A stretch of 64,000 nt of DNA from Diphasiastrum complanatum (Eukaryota; Streptophyta; Lycopodiopsida; Lycopodiales; Lycopodiaceae), in NCBI GenBank assembly GCA_029204225.1, contig CM055092.1, positions 20,068,036 through 20,132,035 of the forward strand, in the 5' to 3' direction. Within the stretch, counting starts at the first letter, position 1. Every line of letters starts with the position of its first letter. Both the position numbers and the translations under genes were made by a program. Shown here one piece after another: positions 21,673 through 32,112 of the stretch. The notes under the pieces were generated by a model. That model had not been told where the DNA came from and made no database searches. It saw nothing but the letters and a program-made list of their open reading frames with translations.

Positions 21673-21714
<42 letters not shown>
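21673..21714. repeat. (AT)n microsatellite
   Basis: Forty-two bases of alternating AT, 11 bp after the GC-rich insert. Confidence 0.98.
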
Positions 21715-21718
<4 letters not shown>

Positions 21719-21855
21719 TAGATGCAATTGTACAGGATGCTCAGGTTTTGTTAAGTAGATAGTCATTCGACTCCATCTTATTTGGTTCTCATGCGTTAAA
21801 GATAAAGAGTTTCTTTTGAATTTTGGACTACTTGTCTTTTTGTAAAATGAAACAG

Positions 21856-21989
21856 GTTCCCAATGTGAAAACACTGGGCCGAATAAGCTGGAGAATTACT
21901 TTGCAACGAACATTCTCTACACATTCGACGGCCATGGCTTTACTGTGTATGTCTCAAAACAAAATAGTTTACCATGTGACTGGCAAGAA
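21856..21989 (+). pseudogene. Possible internal exon of an unrecognised host gene
   Basis: A 134-bp open segment preceded by a pyrimidine-containing tract and CAG (ends 21855) and followed by GTAATG, a good plant splice donor. It encodes 44 residues beginning SQCENTGPNKLENYF, followed by YTFDGHGFTVYVSKQ and CDWQE. The composition and balanced residue use look like real protein, unlike the retroelement scraps around it. I do not recognise the family. It could equally be a chance open frame. The exon call rests on splice-like borders and protein-like composition only. Confidence 0.35.
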
Positions 21990-22092
21990 GTAATGCATGC
22001 ATGCATGCCCCTTTGTGCCAAACCTCTCTAGTACTAAAGCACTTCAGAACTACCAGCAAGGATGAATTCCAGGAGCAGCTCGAGTCTATGGC

Positions 22093-22572
22093 GCCGCTGC
22101 TAAGATCTTTGGAGAAGATGAGCTATCTACGAGTCTTATGCAGTTCATTCATGGCAGCGTTGAAGCAGTTGAGGAGATTTCAGCAGCTAACTCTTCCCCC
22201 TCCAGCAGCCTCACAGAGTTTCTCAACATATGTCCACTATAATTAACAGAATCTTGTGAATCCATCAACATGCTGGAGGATTCGGATGACAGTCCAAATG
22301 AATGGAGCATTATGGAAACATTTGAGCTCAAAGACAAGGATTCAGTAAGTCAAGATCAGATCCTCAACTTGGAAGATGCAGCTGCACCTCTGGAACAAGC
22401 CAGAACAAAAACAGCAGCTCAGAAAGATGGAAATTTTGAGCGGGGGATGATGTTGAATGCAGAAAGCTACGATCAGGCCATCTACTACCAAGGTTATAGA
22501 GGCCTGATCAATGAATCAAGCAATTCTCATTTGCAACATCAATCCAGTCAGTCTAAAAAGGCAGGTGGCTGA
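22093..22572 (+). pseudogene. Unrecognised protein-like reading frame with one stop
   Basis: A single frame runs from about 22093 to the stop at 22570-22572, broken by one TAA near 22243. The first half reads AAKIFGEDELSTSLMQFIHG and VEAVEEISAANSSPSSSL. The second half starts at Met 22270 (MLEDSDDSPNEWSIMETFEL) and is acidic, then Gln/Ser-rich. An AG at 22103-22104 could be an acceptor, leaving the exon in this frame. It might be the next exon after 21856-21989. No domain is recognised, and the internal stop argues for a gene relic. Confidence 0.3.
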
Positions 22573-23103
22573 GAGCCTGTACCAAGAGGATTCTTGAAAC
22601 TCCAGGGGCTAATGATGTCTTTAAGTCCTCAGCTGGGTAAAGCACTCATGACTTCTGAGGCGGCGTAGAAGCTGTATCCTGTATGAACGCGGATTTACCT
22701 ACTCTGATAGTGGCCCTAGCCTGCATGCAGCAGCGAGCAGGTCGAAGAACGCAAGGAACAAGATGCATAAAAAGAACGAAACTTCAAATTGCCACTCTCC
22801 GAAGTTTTGCACTCTATTCTTATCCAAGAAGCCCGAAGAGTTAAAAAACCAAAGCCTTTTTAAAAAATCGCAATGAGGTTAAGAGTAAACGTGATTACAA
22901 TAAGCCCCTGCGTATAAGGGAGGGCCAAAAAATTACCCTTATGCATTAATACACAAAATTGAAAAATCAAAGCTCATACACGGTCTATATTTTAAAATGA
23001 TAAAATTGAAAATGCAATGTTATAAGATTATGTCTACAAAGGCTGGAACGTTCCACATTTTTAGATTGCATTAAGGTAACTTTGATCAACAAAATTCATG
23101 TAC

Positions 23104-23604
23104 TTTCCCTCACCATTCGCAATGTGGCCTCGTTTCCCATGGCTGCAGCCAACTGGAGAAGCGTCCACATCACGAGCCGCGTGCCCTTTTCAGCCCCAAA
23201 ATTTACTGCACGAACTGCTAAGGGACTCACATCCAATCTATCCCCTTTTTCTTCAGCCAAAAGCAACTCCACACATCGGGGAAGATTGTGTAGCACGGCT
23301 AACTACAGGGCTGTTGTATCCTGCCACTTCTCATCAAGCATCATACAGCGTAGCGATACTAGCGGAGTTTGATCAGTGAAGAGTGCATTCAACAACTTAT
23401 TGTGAGGGGAGAATGTACCATCAAAGTGGCACAAGATGTCCGTGTCACCTGCAGGACGCGTCAGAATTGGTTTGAAGAATGTGTTCAAATCCGTCCTCTT
23501 ATCTCGCACAAGCGATTCGACCACCATGAAGGTGTCAAAGCTGCCTTCAGCTCCAGAATGTTGTGCAATAGCTCGATGCAATGGCGTGCGTCCTGCACCA
23601 TCAA
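23104..23604 (-). pseudogene. Ankyrin-repeat exon with an in-frame stop
   Basis: Minus-strand exon of 501 bp with an AG before it (AATAG at 23609-23605) and GTACATG after it (23103-23097), giving matching phases. It begins DGAGRTPLHRAIAQHS, a typical ankyrin helix-pair start. It continues VVESLVRDKRTDLNT and then TTAL-stop-LAVLHNLPRCVELLLAEE, which is a second ankyrin repeat broken by TAG at 23302-23300. It ends LLQLAAAMGNEATLRMVRE, a third repeat. Ankyrin repeats bind partner proteins. The family beyond that is not identifiable. Only one exon is seen; neighbours are missing or too diverged. Probably a gene fragment carried or stranded among the transposons. Confidence 0.55.
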
Positions 23605-23999
23605 CTATTCAGATCACCATTCTTAAGATCCATTTGGATCTGAGAAATCAAAAAAAACAACAAAAATCGGTCAATTATGTCAGATTTGAGCAAAATGGAG
23701 GCAAAATTGTCATCAGATATGATACCTTTTTATCCTCTGACAGGAAACCTTCGCCGAGTTGTAGGTTTCTTCGGTTTCATTCACAGATTCTTTAGATTGA
23801 ACGGCAAAGATCTATTCTCAGCAGATTTGCAAAAACATCAGAAAAACCACCAAAAAACACCAAAACCCAAAAAAAAATTCATACAAAGAACGTTCGTCTG
23901 ATTCACTATGCATAGGTGTGATTCAAATCTATCTATTGCCAGGTCGGTGAAGAATAATACCAAAAATAGAAGGCCAAAGTGACGGTTCATCTAGTTGCT
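23605..23999. other. Non-coding stretch near the ankyrin exon
   Basis: No supported gene. If the ankyrin exon is real this is upstream intron or 5' flank on the minus strand. Short open frames here lack motifs and are A-rich. Confidence 0.4.
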
Positions 24000-24690
24000 C
24001 TTATTCATTATTAATTAACTAATTACAACTAATAAGAAACATATGTACAAATTATGATGTGGCACTAGGGTAGCGTAGTAATGTCGACATCGTCAGTCTG
24101 AACGGTTCGCAAGGTCGCCACCTCAACCATCAAATCAATAATGTTCCTTACCGTTTCAGTGTATTCAATATGAGCTTCAACCCCAAGACATGCAGCATTG
24201 GCAAAGAGCTCTTTTAAATCAATAAGCTCTTCTTCAAATTTATATTTCTCTTGATAAAGTAGCTGGAGGAGCTCCCCATCAAAATCGTCTTGCAATAGCA
24301 TCTATGTCTGCTACCATTTACTTGCATCCACTTTAATGGTGTCTGAATCTATACAACATTGCAGCGTAGTCTTGGCATTTAAATTAGCTAGCTTCTCTGT
24401 GTCAAACTACTATTGCAAATCTTTACTTTTCTTCTAATAGAATTCAACTGTATTTTGCAAAAATTTTCCTTTTGCTTCAACAATGGTCATGTGCTTCTAC
24501 ACAACACTTATTTATTTCTTTATTTTATCCAATTCAGATTGGAGTGATCAAGATTAATCATGCACTTTTTGCTCTGCTTGATAGTGTTGAGCTAAGCCAG
24601 CATCTTTGTGATCTTCTTTTTTAAATCTCATTTTTTTGTTCCAATTTTTCAAATTTCTTTTGTTGCCCTCGTCTCACAACGTTGGCATTT
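24000..24690 (-). pseudogene. Degenerate coiled-coil frame, perhaps another copy of the extra Gypsy ORF
   Basis: On the minus strand 24301-24065 encodes MLLQDDFDGELLQLLYQEKY, FEEELIDLKELFANAACLG and TVRNIIDLMVEVATL, heptad-like throughout. Upstream (24690-24302) more coiled-coil-like text appears in broken frames (KKFEKLEQKNE, HYQAEQKVHD, LQSELDKIKK). The character matches the coiled-coil half of the E2 extra ORF, but no specific shared motif was found. The adjacent minus-strand E8 LTR is consistent with a nested insertion. Low certainty. Confidence 0.3.
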
Positions 24691-24699
24691 TGTATGTAC

Positions 24700-25342
24700 A
24701 TGATGTGAAAGATTAGATCCAAAACATACTTAGATCATCAAGGATCTTTGGCTTAGTTTGGTTACACATCTAGTTTCATCAACAAGATAGAAATCACTAC
24801 TTTATGCATGCTAGAGTTTAGAAATGCATCAACATCTGATCATAACCACTTAAATATGACTTGGTACTGTCCTTGTCCTCACATCAACATTACCTTACTG
24901 TCCTTCACACGTGTGGAAGCAACATCAACATTCTACACATAGAAACTCAAGATATCATGAGAAATTCACAAGAGATGGACATAGAATCGACAAAGATGAA
25001 CTCTCCTCATATAATGAGAGAACCAAAGATAGTTCTCCACGTAGGTACAACTATTTATAACAGCCATTATTTCACTTGGCCACTTTCCCTAAACTTGCCC
25101 TAAAATGGCAACTTCTAGGTACTTCACCAAAAACCTAGAAATTCTAATCTAGATGCAATGTATGAAATCTAGACAATCAGAATGGGTCCAAATCCGGACC
25201 TCATCCACTTATCTACTCACCAAAATAGTACAAACACTATTTAGGCCTTTATTGACAAATATGAAAGTATCTCTAACTTGAGATTTCATGTTGGCCTCCA
25301 AAAATTCCAAATAAGCAATGTAACTAGTTGACAAATTTCACA
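24700..25342 (-). repeat. E8: 3' LTR
   Basis: Minus strand begins TGTGAAATTTGTCAACTAG at 25342, right after the purine tract AGTTGAAGAGGGAG. The other border, near 24700, cannot be fixed because no second LTR is present. Contains TTCACACGTGTGGAA at 24904-24918, related to the palindrome in E5. Confidence 0.6.
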
Positions 25343-26715
25343 CTCCCTCTTCAACTAGTTTTATTTGGATAGTACACCAAGTGATGTTCTATGATTCATA
25401 AACAAGTTTTTTTCCAATGCTTTGGTGAAGATATCAGCCATACATTCCCTTGAAGAAACATGTTGAAGCCCTAATTGCATGAAAGATAAGATTGCTTGCC
25501 AATTTTTGGGCTGAAAATGTTGTCACAAAATATGATTGGAATATTTGAAAAATCTATCAAGTGAAAATCTTTCACCATCCTCTTGATCCATAACATCTCC
25601 TTTGTGCAAGATGTAAGAGCTTTGTACTCGGCCTCACTAGATGACAATGAGATAGTAGCTTGTTTCTTCGACATCTATGAAAAGAGCATGTGAACTTATG
25701 AATCTTCTATCCATTTGATCTCTAGCAATTCCGAATCTGAAAATCCATACAAGTTAGGTGATGATCCTCCATAAAGTATGCCAAAATCTCTAGAACTCGA
25801 GATGTACCTCAATACTCTCTTGCCTAGCTTCCAATGCTCCTCACTTTAGGATCTTGCATAAATTGGCTTAATCTACCAAAAAACTAGCCTAGATCAGGTC
25901 TTGTGATGATTAAATATATGAATGAACCAACTAGCTTCCTATAGAGAGTAATTTGCTTGAAGGATCTTTCATTACCTCTTATAGTGAGCTTTACATTTGA
26001 CTCCATAGGTGTATCACAAGATTTAGCATCCACCATATGAAATCTTTTTAGAATAGAGTTAGCATACTTCTCTTGACAAATGAAAGTAGATTGAGAAGTT
26101 CTAAATACCTATATTCCCTAGATATAATGCAAAAGACCAAGATCATGCACCTCAAACTCCATTTTGAGTGCAAGCTTGATATCATCAATATCTTGATTGT
26201 TGCCTCCACTCACAATGATATCATGCACATAGATTAGAAGAATAGTAACATGATCTCCAACAAATCTATCAGAAAGTGAATGATCATACTCACTCGTTAT
26301 GAATTGTTTAGAAAGTAGAGATGTATTAAGCTTAGCATACCAACCCTTTGGTGCTTGCTTAAGTCCATACAAACCCTTTTGTAGAAAACAAACATGATTA
26401 GGCTTGCCATGTGAAATGTAGCCCTCAGGTTGCTCCATGAACACTTCTTCCTCGATCCCCATTCAAGAAAGCAAAACTTGTACCACCAACAATTTTCTTA
26501 CCTTTTTCATCATAAGTGAGCCTCAAAGGTTGTTGCCTTTGCCTTGATGTTCTCGTTGGGTTTTGGCTTGATGAAGGCCCTTCATCATCAACATCCAAAG
26601 TATCATCAATATCATCAACATCAAGAATGTTAGATCCAATGTCCACACCACCACTTGAAGAAACGTTTGGAAAGTTTCCTTCATAAAAAATGACATCCCT
26701 TCCAATGTTTTGAGG
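25343..26715 (-). pseudogene. E8: Ty1/Copia pol remnant (RT and RNase H)
   Basis: Minus strand, 5' to 3': tail of integrase (GRDVIFYEGNFPN), acidic linker with DDIDDTLDVDDEGPSSSQ, then a direct jump from KIVGGTS to FAFLNG, so the first 100 or so residues of RT are deleted. RT continues IEEEVFMEQPEGYISHG, LYGLKQAPKGWYAKL and YVHDIIVSGG, where the YVDD active site has Asp to His. RNase H has SKKQATISLSSSEAEYKAL and CTKEMLWIKRMV. Gag, protease and most of integrase are missing. Nonfunctional. Confidence 0.88.
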
Positions 26716-26937
26716 CTATTACAATGTAAATAAATAATTTAGTCGAAAATAGTTGTGAGGGTCGTGGCATCCCGCGTGCGTAAGCCCATGGCCCAATGAG
26801 CACTTGTAAATAAATAATTTTGGACATAAACTTGACTTTGGGCCATGTAATTAAAAGTAATATCAGAAAGCCAAAGTGAAGCTTAAACTTAAGTTCTAAG
26901 TTTTGTGAAATAGTCAATGGTCAAATAGTGGTAGGTG

Positions 26938-27144
26938 GGGTGTGTTTCTTCCTACACCATAGATTTGTTTGTGCTTCTTGTGAAGGGTGTGGATTTAAAT
27001 CCCACCTTCTTGCAAGTAGCCAATAGGAAGCAAGGGGCAAGCTCCCTCTAAACTAGCAACTAAGTATAGTTAGAAACCTATCTTGTGCTCTAACCCTTTT
27101 TGATAGGCGGAGGAATACTCACCGACTATTCTACTCATCCTACA
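26938..27144 (+). repeat. E9: right part of a Gypsy LTR
   Basis: Homologous in two blocks to 52112-52751 (E18): TTCTTCCTACACCATAGATT, CAAGTAGCCAATAGGAAGCA and the end CATCCTACA. It stops exactly 1 bp before a primer-binding site, so it is the end of a 5' LTR. Compared with E18 about 430 bp of the middle, including a CT tract, is absent. Confidence 0.7.
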
Positions 27145-27145
27145 G

Positions 27146-27163
27146 TGGCGTCGTTGTCAGGGA
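27146..27163 (+). promoter_or_regulatory. E9 primer-binding site, decayed Athila/Tat type
   Basis: TGGCGTCGTTGTCAGGGA differs from the usual TGGCGCCGTTGCCGGGGA at three positions, all C-to-T or G-to-A. Intact version: 54604-54621. Confidence 0.75.
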
Positions 27164-28340
27164 TCGATCCTGCAATCAACGAGTATAATGCGACCTACAC
27201 TGCCCAACCTCAATGGCAAGGTGGGAGAATTTACGGCTGCTATGGATGTGACGAAGGGCATCGAATTGTAGAGTGTCCTCAAAAGGGCATGTATAACCCG
27301 TTTTGCCGAGAATGTGGATGCAGACATTGCTACAAGAATTGCTCATTCAAGCCTGGAACCAGTGCACCCTTGAACTTGATCTCAGTACAACCAATAGCAG
27401 TTCCAAGAAGGACGCCACTAAAAAATACCATTTCCCATGTTCCACTGTTAGCAGTCACGCGAGCACAGAAATGGAAGGAAGTGGCCCCATCACCACCACC
27501 CTCATCAGTATCGATGGCAAATGATCAACCCTCAGTTGCGGGACCATATCCAAATGTGAGGAATACCACAAACCGCCATTGGGTATAGAAGTCACAAGCC
27601 GAGGAAGTTGCACGAACAAGAGAAGCACCTGCAGAACCTCACACTATTGAAGAACAACCACCACCAATGGGATCGCCATTGCGGATGGACCAAAATGATT
27701 GTTTGCATCATCATGAACCACCGTTCCACATGGGGGAGCCTGACGTTCCACATACATGAGTGCTCACAAGTTTGCTATCTAGCCATGTGAACTTATACCT
27801 CGGGGAGTCACTGCGGATTGCACCTCAAGCCAAGAGCATCCTAGCCAAATGGGCCAAAACAGAACCATAATCAGCAACAAAAGAGCCCTTATATTGCACG
27901 GGCTATGAAGGAACCAGCCATGTCCTCCAGGTTGGAGTAGCATGGGAAAGTGAACAACATAACATCACTTTGCCAATCAAGCACAAGAGATACAAGGATG
28001 AAGTTGTGGTAGTAGATAGAGGATCGGGCGTCAACTCGATCTCCACTACTTTGTATCAGAAATGGGGTTTTCAAGGGTTGAAGCCAGCAAGATTTTCCAT
28101 CAAACTAGCAGATCAATCTTGTGTAAAACCAAAAGGTATGGTTGAAGACATTTCGGTAAAGATAGCGGGAGTGTAGTTCATAATCACCTTCATGGTGATG
28201 GAAATCCTAGAATCCCCTTCTGCTTATCGCATTTTACTTAGAAAACCTTGGTTGAGAGTCGTGCAAGTGATTTACAACTGGAAAACCGGAAAACTCACCT
28301 TTGAGAAGAGAGCAGGTTGTAAAGGTCGATCCAACCACAT
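27164..28340 (+). pseudogene. E9: Gypsy nucleocapsid and protease remnant
   Basis: Begins straight after the PBS with a zinc knuckle CYGCDEGHRIVECP, then a Cys-rich CRECGCRHCYKNC (27235-27345), so the capsid part of gag is deleted. A proline-rich stretch follows to 27588. After frame breaks, 27965-28310 gives an aspartic protease: VVVDRGSGVNSIST (catalytic Asp in a DRGSGVN context), ARFSIKLADQSCVKPKGMVE, and RILLRKPWLRV, which is the conserved end of Gypsy proteases. A TAG lies after KIAGV at 28174-28176. RT does not follow. The protease belongs to the same broad group as E20 (LADSTRRKPVGELKDV). Confidence 0.75.
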
Positions 28341-28485
28341 GGGCGGTGAAACTGATTACACCTAAAGCTGATGATGGGTCGTCCACCATTGATCACACAA
28401 TTAATCACCCAAAGAAATCTAGGAGAGGTCACTATGATTTGCAAACTAATATTGTGCAATGGACGAACGCATTCACTACAATTGA

Positions 28486-29362
28486 TTGCATGGCTGGGCA
28501 TGTATGTCATCCAAATTAAGATACGAAATCCAGCATATTATCACCAAAAGATTACAGCCTAGACATGCCACAACTTTTGGAGTGACAATGATCATTGTGG
28601 CATGGTTAGCAGTGGAGCCGATACCAGAGCAAGTCGAAGATGATCTAGTGCCCTGGCAACATGCCCTCTCATACGACGAAGAAGTGGAACTGACAGATGA
28701 ACATGTCCTGCAACACATGGATCATGATCGACATGGAATGAGAAAAGTACCAGCTCAGGTACCAAAAAAAGCACCAGTGGTTAAGGTTTCCAAGGTAGAA
28801 CCACCCAAGGCACTTGTCAACAAGAAGCAACAGTTGAAGCAATGCTACAACCAGGTAATGCGTTGAAGTGAATTTGGTAATTTCTCTCCAGGCACATCCA
28901 CAAAATGCTTTAGCGATGTTCTTCTCCATGTCACTCATTACTACAGTGCAAGATTGGTTCTTCAATCTTTCAAAGAAGGAAAAGTCTACTTGGGAAGGGG
29001 TTAAAGAGGCTCCCATCACGAGCTTTAAGCCAAGACAATTTCTAGAAGATCCGTTTCTCCTATTGAGCAAGGTTAAGATGGGAAAAAGAAAAAGGGTCCG
29101 ATATTCAAATCGAGTGGGTCAAAAACTTAAGATCCAAATGCAATATGGCCCTGACTCCCGATCATGGGATAATCATGTGGTTCCTTGCGAGATTTCCACA
29201 AAGTATCAGAAGAGAACTCAAATGACGGGAGCAGTACACTACATGCAAAAATCAATCCAAGATGCGATCAGAGAAGAGGATGAAGGTTCAGTAAATGATT
29301 CTTATCCAATGTCCCATAATCCAAGTCCCTCGACAACTTCCACCTCAAATGCTTCTAGTTAG
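28486..29362 (+). pseudogene. Unassigned retroelement reading frames
   Basis: Two overlapping open frames. The first (28486-28866) is Lys/Pro/Val-rich (VPKKAPVVKVSKVEPPKAL) like a protein linker. The second (28868-29362) contains TTVQDWFFNLSKKEKSTWEG, which resembles a Gypsy gag capsid helix (…WF..L...S..TW), followed by a basic region and a Ser/Thr-rich tail. Order after the protease of E9 is wrong for one element, so this may come from a different Gypsy copy. No firm assignment. Confidence 0.4.
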
Positions 29363-29449
29363 CTGATGGAGCAAATTGCAAAATTACACAAGCAGCAGAT
29401 GAACAATTGATAGCCCAGTTTGATTAGAAGCTGAAGGCCTTGAAGTTAT

Positions 29450-31893
29450 ATCAGAAGCATTTAAATTCTTTAAAGATTACAAGGAGTTTGCTGAAAAGCA
29501 AACTGGTAAATCTTTGTCAAAGTTGAGATGTGACAATGGAGGAGAGTACATTTCAACCGCATTCAATTGGTTTTGTGCTGATCATGGCATAGCCCGACAA
29601 TATACAGTACTGTATTCTCCACAACAAAATGGTGTTGCTGAGAGAAAGAATCGGACTTTGGTTGAAAGTGCTAGGTGTATGTTGAAAGATTCTAATCTTT
29701 CTAATAAATTCTGGGCAAAAGCAATTGCGACAACAACATATGTGCAAAATTTATTGCCAACGATTGCTGTGCCTGGAAAAACTCCGTATGAAGGCTGGTG
29801 TGGTAAGAAATTGTCGGTCTCTCACCTAAGGTCTTTTGGTTGCACTGCCTATGCCCATATTCCTAAAGAAAAGCGAAAGAAAATTGATAACAAGAGTGTC
29901 AAGTATATTATGCTTGGTTACAGTACTGAATCTAAAGGATACAGACTGTATGACCCAGCTACAGGCAAAATAACTGTTAATCATGATGTTATTTTTGATG
30001 AGACGTCAGTTTTGTCAAAAACAGTGGGAGAGGATTCAACAATTAACACTGATTCAAATGAGGTTGTGTGGGAGCTTGAACATTTGGAAGATGATATTCC
30101 CATTGAGCCTGCAACTGAACCAGATGAGGAACTAGTGGTAGATATTAATAATGGGAAAGGAAATTTTGCTCCTCCTATTGCTGATCCTCCAGCTAGTTCT
30201 TCTGCAAGTTCTCCTACATTGAGAAGATCTACTAGAGAAAAGAGACCATCCATAAAGGCCTTGGAGTCAGGATGGAGGTCTTATTTTGCCTTAAGTGCAT
30301 CAACTGATTCAGAGCCTCAAACTTTGAAACAAGCACTTAAAAGTTCACATGCTAGAGAGTGGAAAAATGCATTAGACACTGAGTTTGATTTGCTTATTAA
30401 AAACAATACATGGTCACTAACGTCACTTCCAAGTAACAGGAAGGTTGTTGGTTGTAAATGGCTCTTTAAACAGAAGTTTAAAGCAGATGGTTCATTAGAT
30501 CGATATAAAGCTCGATTAGTGGCCAAAGGCTATTTGCAAGTCGAAGGCATCAATTATAATGATACATTCTCACCGGTTGTCAAGATGACTTCCATCAGAA
30601 CCTTACTCACAATTGCTGCAGCTAAGGACATGTTTATGCATCAGATGGATGTGAAAACAGCCTTTCTGAATGGAAGATTAGAAGAAGAGATTTATATGCA
30701 ACAACCAGAAGGATACATTAAGCTTGGGAATGAGAGTCTAGTGTGTAAACTACACAAAAATATTTATGGACTTAAACAGTCACCTAGAGCTTGGTATCAA
30801 CGTATAGATGCTTACTCTAAAGTTAGAAGGATTTAGTGATGGACATGCAGATTCAAATATCTATATCCGACAGAGGCAAAGTTCATTGGTAATTATAGCA
30901 TTATATGTTGATGATGCTATACTAGTGAGCAATGATCTCACTTTTATGAACTATTGCAAGTCAAGATAGTCTTCTGAGTTTGAGATGGTAGACTATGGTG
31001 ATCTACACTATTGTCTAGGTATTCAAGCTAAAAGGAATAAGCAGCTAAGACAATACACCTCAACCAGAAGAAATATATACAAGAATTGTTACAAAAGTTT
31101 GCAATGACTAACTGTAAGCCTGTGAGCACACCTATGGAGAACAACTTAAAGTTATCCAAACATATGTGTCCACAAAACAAAGAACAACAAGAACTGATGG
31201 AAGAAATTCCATATCAAAGTGTTGTTGGCAGTTTAATGTATGTTGCAATATCTACTAGACCTGATATTGCTTTTGCAGTTAGTGTTGTCAGTCAGTTTCT
31301 AAGTAATCCTGGTCATCTTCATTGGATAGCTGTTAAGAGAATACTTAGATATTTGAGTGGAACTTCTGGTTTTGGTATTACATTAAGTGAAAATGTTTCT
31401 AACAATGTATTAAGATTAATCGGTTTCTGTGATGCTGACTGGGTAGGTGATATTAATGAAAGAAGGTCGACATCAGGATATTGTTTCATGCTTGGTTCTG
31501 GAGTTATTTCTTGGACAAGTAAGAAGCAGCCAACTATATCACTTTCCAGTGCAGAAGCTGAGTATGTAGCAGCGTGTCAGGCAACCAAAGAAATTATCTG
31601 GCTAAGGAGATTACTCAATGATCTCTTAATCCCTCAAGAACATCAAAGGACAATTCTCAAGTGTGATAGCAAGAGTTGCATTGCTATGACGAAGAATCCT
31701 TGATTCCATGCTCGAACGAAACATATTGAGATTAATATCACTTTGTTCGACATCAAATTGCAGATGGCAAAGTACAATTGGATTATTGTGCTATAGAGGA
31801 TATGGTTGCTGACATATTCACCAAACCACTCACTAAGGATAAATTTGAAATTTGTAGAAGACAATTAAGAATAGTTCATGATGACATGTCTTA
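29450..31893 (+). pseudogene. E10: Ty1/Copia integrase-RT-RNase H remnant
   Basis: Starts in mid-integrase (SEAFKFFKDYKEFAEKQTGK), with RCDNGGEY (Asp) and QNGVAERKNRT (Glu). An acidic linker and RT follow with EWKNALDTEFDLLIKNNTW, GCKWLFKQKF, HQMDVKTAFLNGRLEEEIYM and YGLKQSPRAWYQ. A frameshift ends the 440-codon frame at 30836. YVDDAILVSN lies beyond it (about 30905). The next open frame (31086-31703) has PVSTPMENNL, RPDIAFAVSVVSQF and WTSKKQPTISLSSAEAEY. A TGA falls just before FHARTKHIEI, and the frame resumes to IFTKPL near 31830. Gag, protease and the first part of integrase are missing. The YVDD motif is intact, but three frame breaks make it a pseudogene. Confidence 0.9.
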
Positions 31894-31905
31894 GACATTA
31901 TGACT

Positions 31906-31914
31906 AAGTGGGAG
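31906..31914 (+). promoter_or_regulatory. E10 polypurine tract
   Basis: AAGTGGGAG directly before the TG of the 3' LTR. Confidence 0.8.
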
Positions 31915-32110
31915 TGTTAAATATAATGTATAGTCTAAATGTCTAAATGACTATTATATGCCACGTGGACCACTTGGGTCCCCAACCATCGCACCTCTGT
32001 GACATACACAAAGAGAGATACCTCTCTGTCACTTTCTATATGCAAGAGCTATTGCTCTCATTGACATCAATCAATATATATTTTCTCTTTGTCTCTCTTT
32101 CGTTCCGCAA
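31915..32110 (+). repeat. E10 3' LTR (about 196 bp)
   Basis: TGTTAAATATAATGTATAGT to CGTTCCGCAATA. Inverted copy of the E4 LTR at 17316-17513, with scattered substitutions such as the CTCTCTGTGTATG / ACACAAAGAGAG region. Confidence 0.85.
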
Positions 32111-32112
32111 TA

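Noticed and set aside
26935-27144. tRNA-derived SINE, because GGATTTAAATCCC looks like a B-box and the sequence recurs near 52.1 kb
   Set aside because: The repeat ends 1 bp before a decayed Athila/Tat-type primer-binding site at 27146, so it is an LTR end; no A-box at the right distance.
29514-30836. Intact domesticated Copia gene (440 open codons)
   Set aside because: It begins in mid-integrase, ends by frameshift, and the same coding text continues downstream to a normal 3' LTR.
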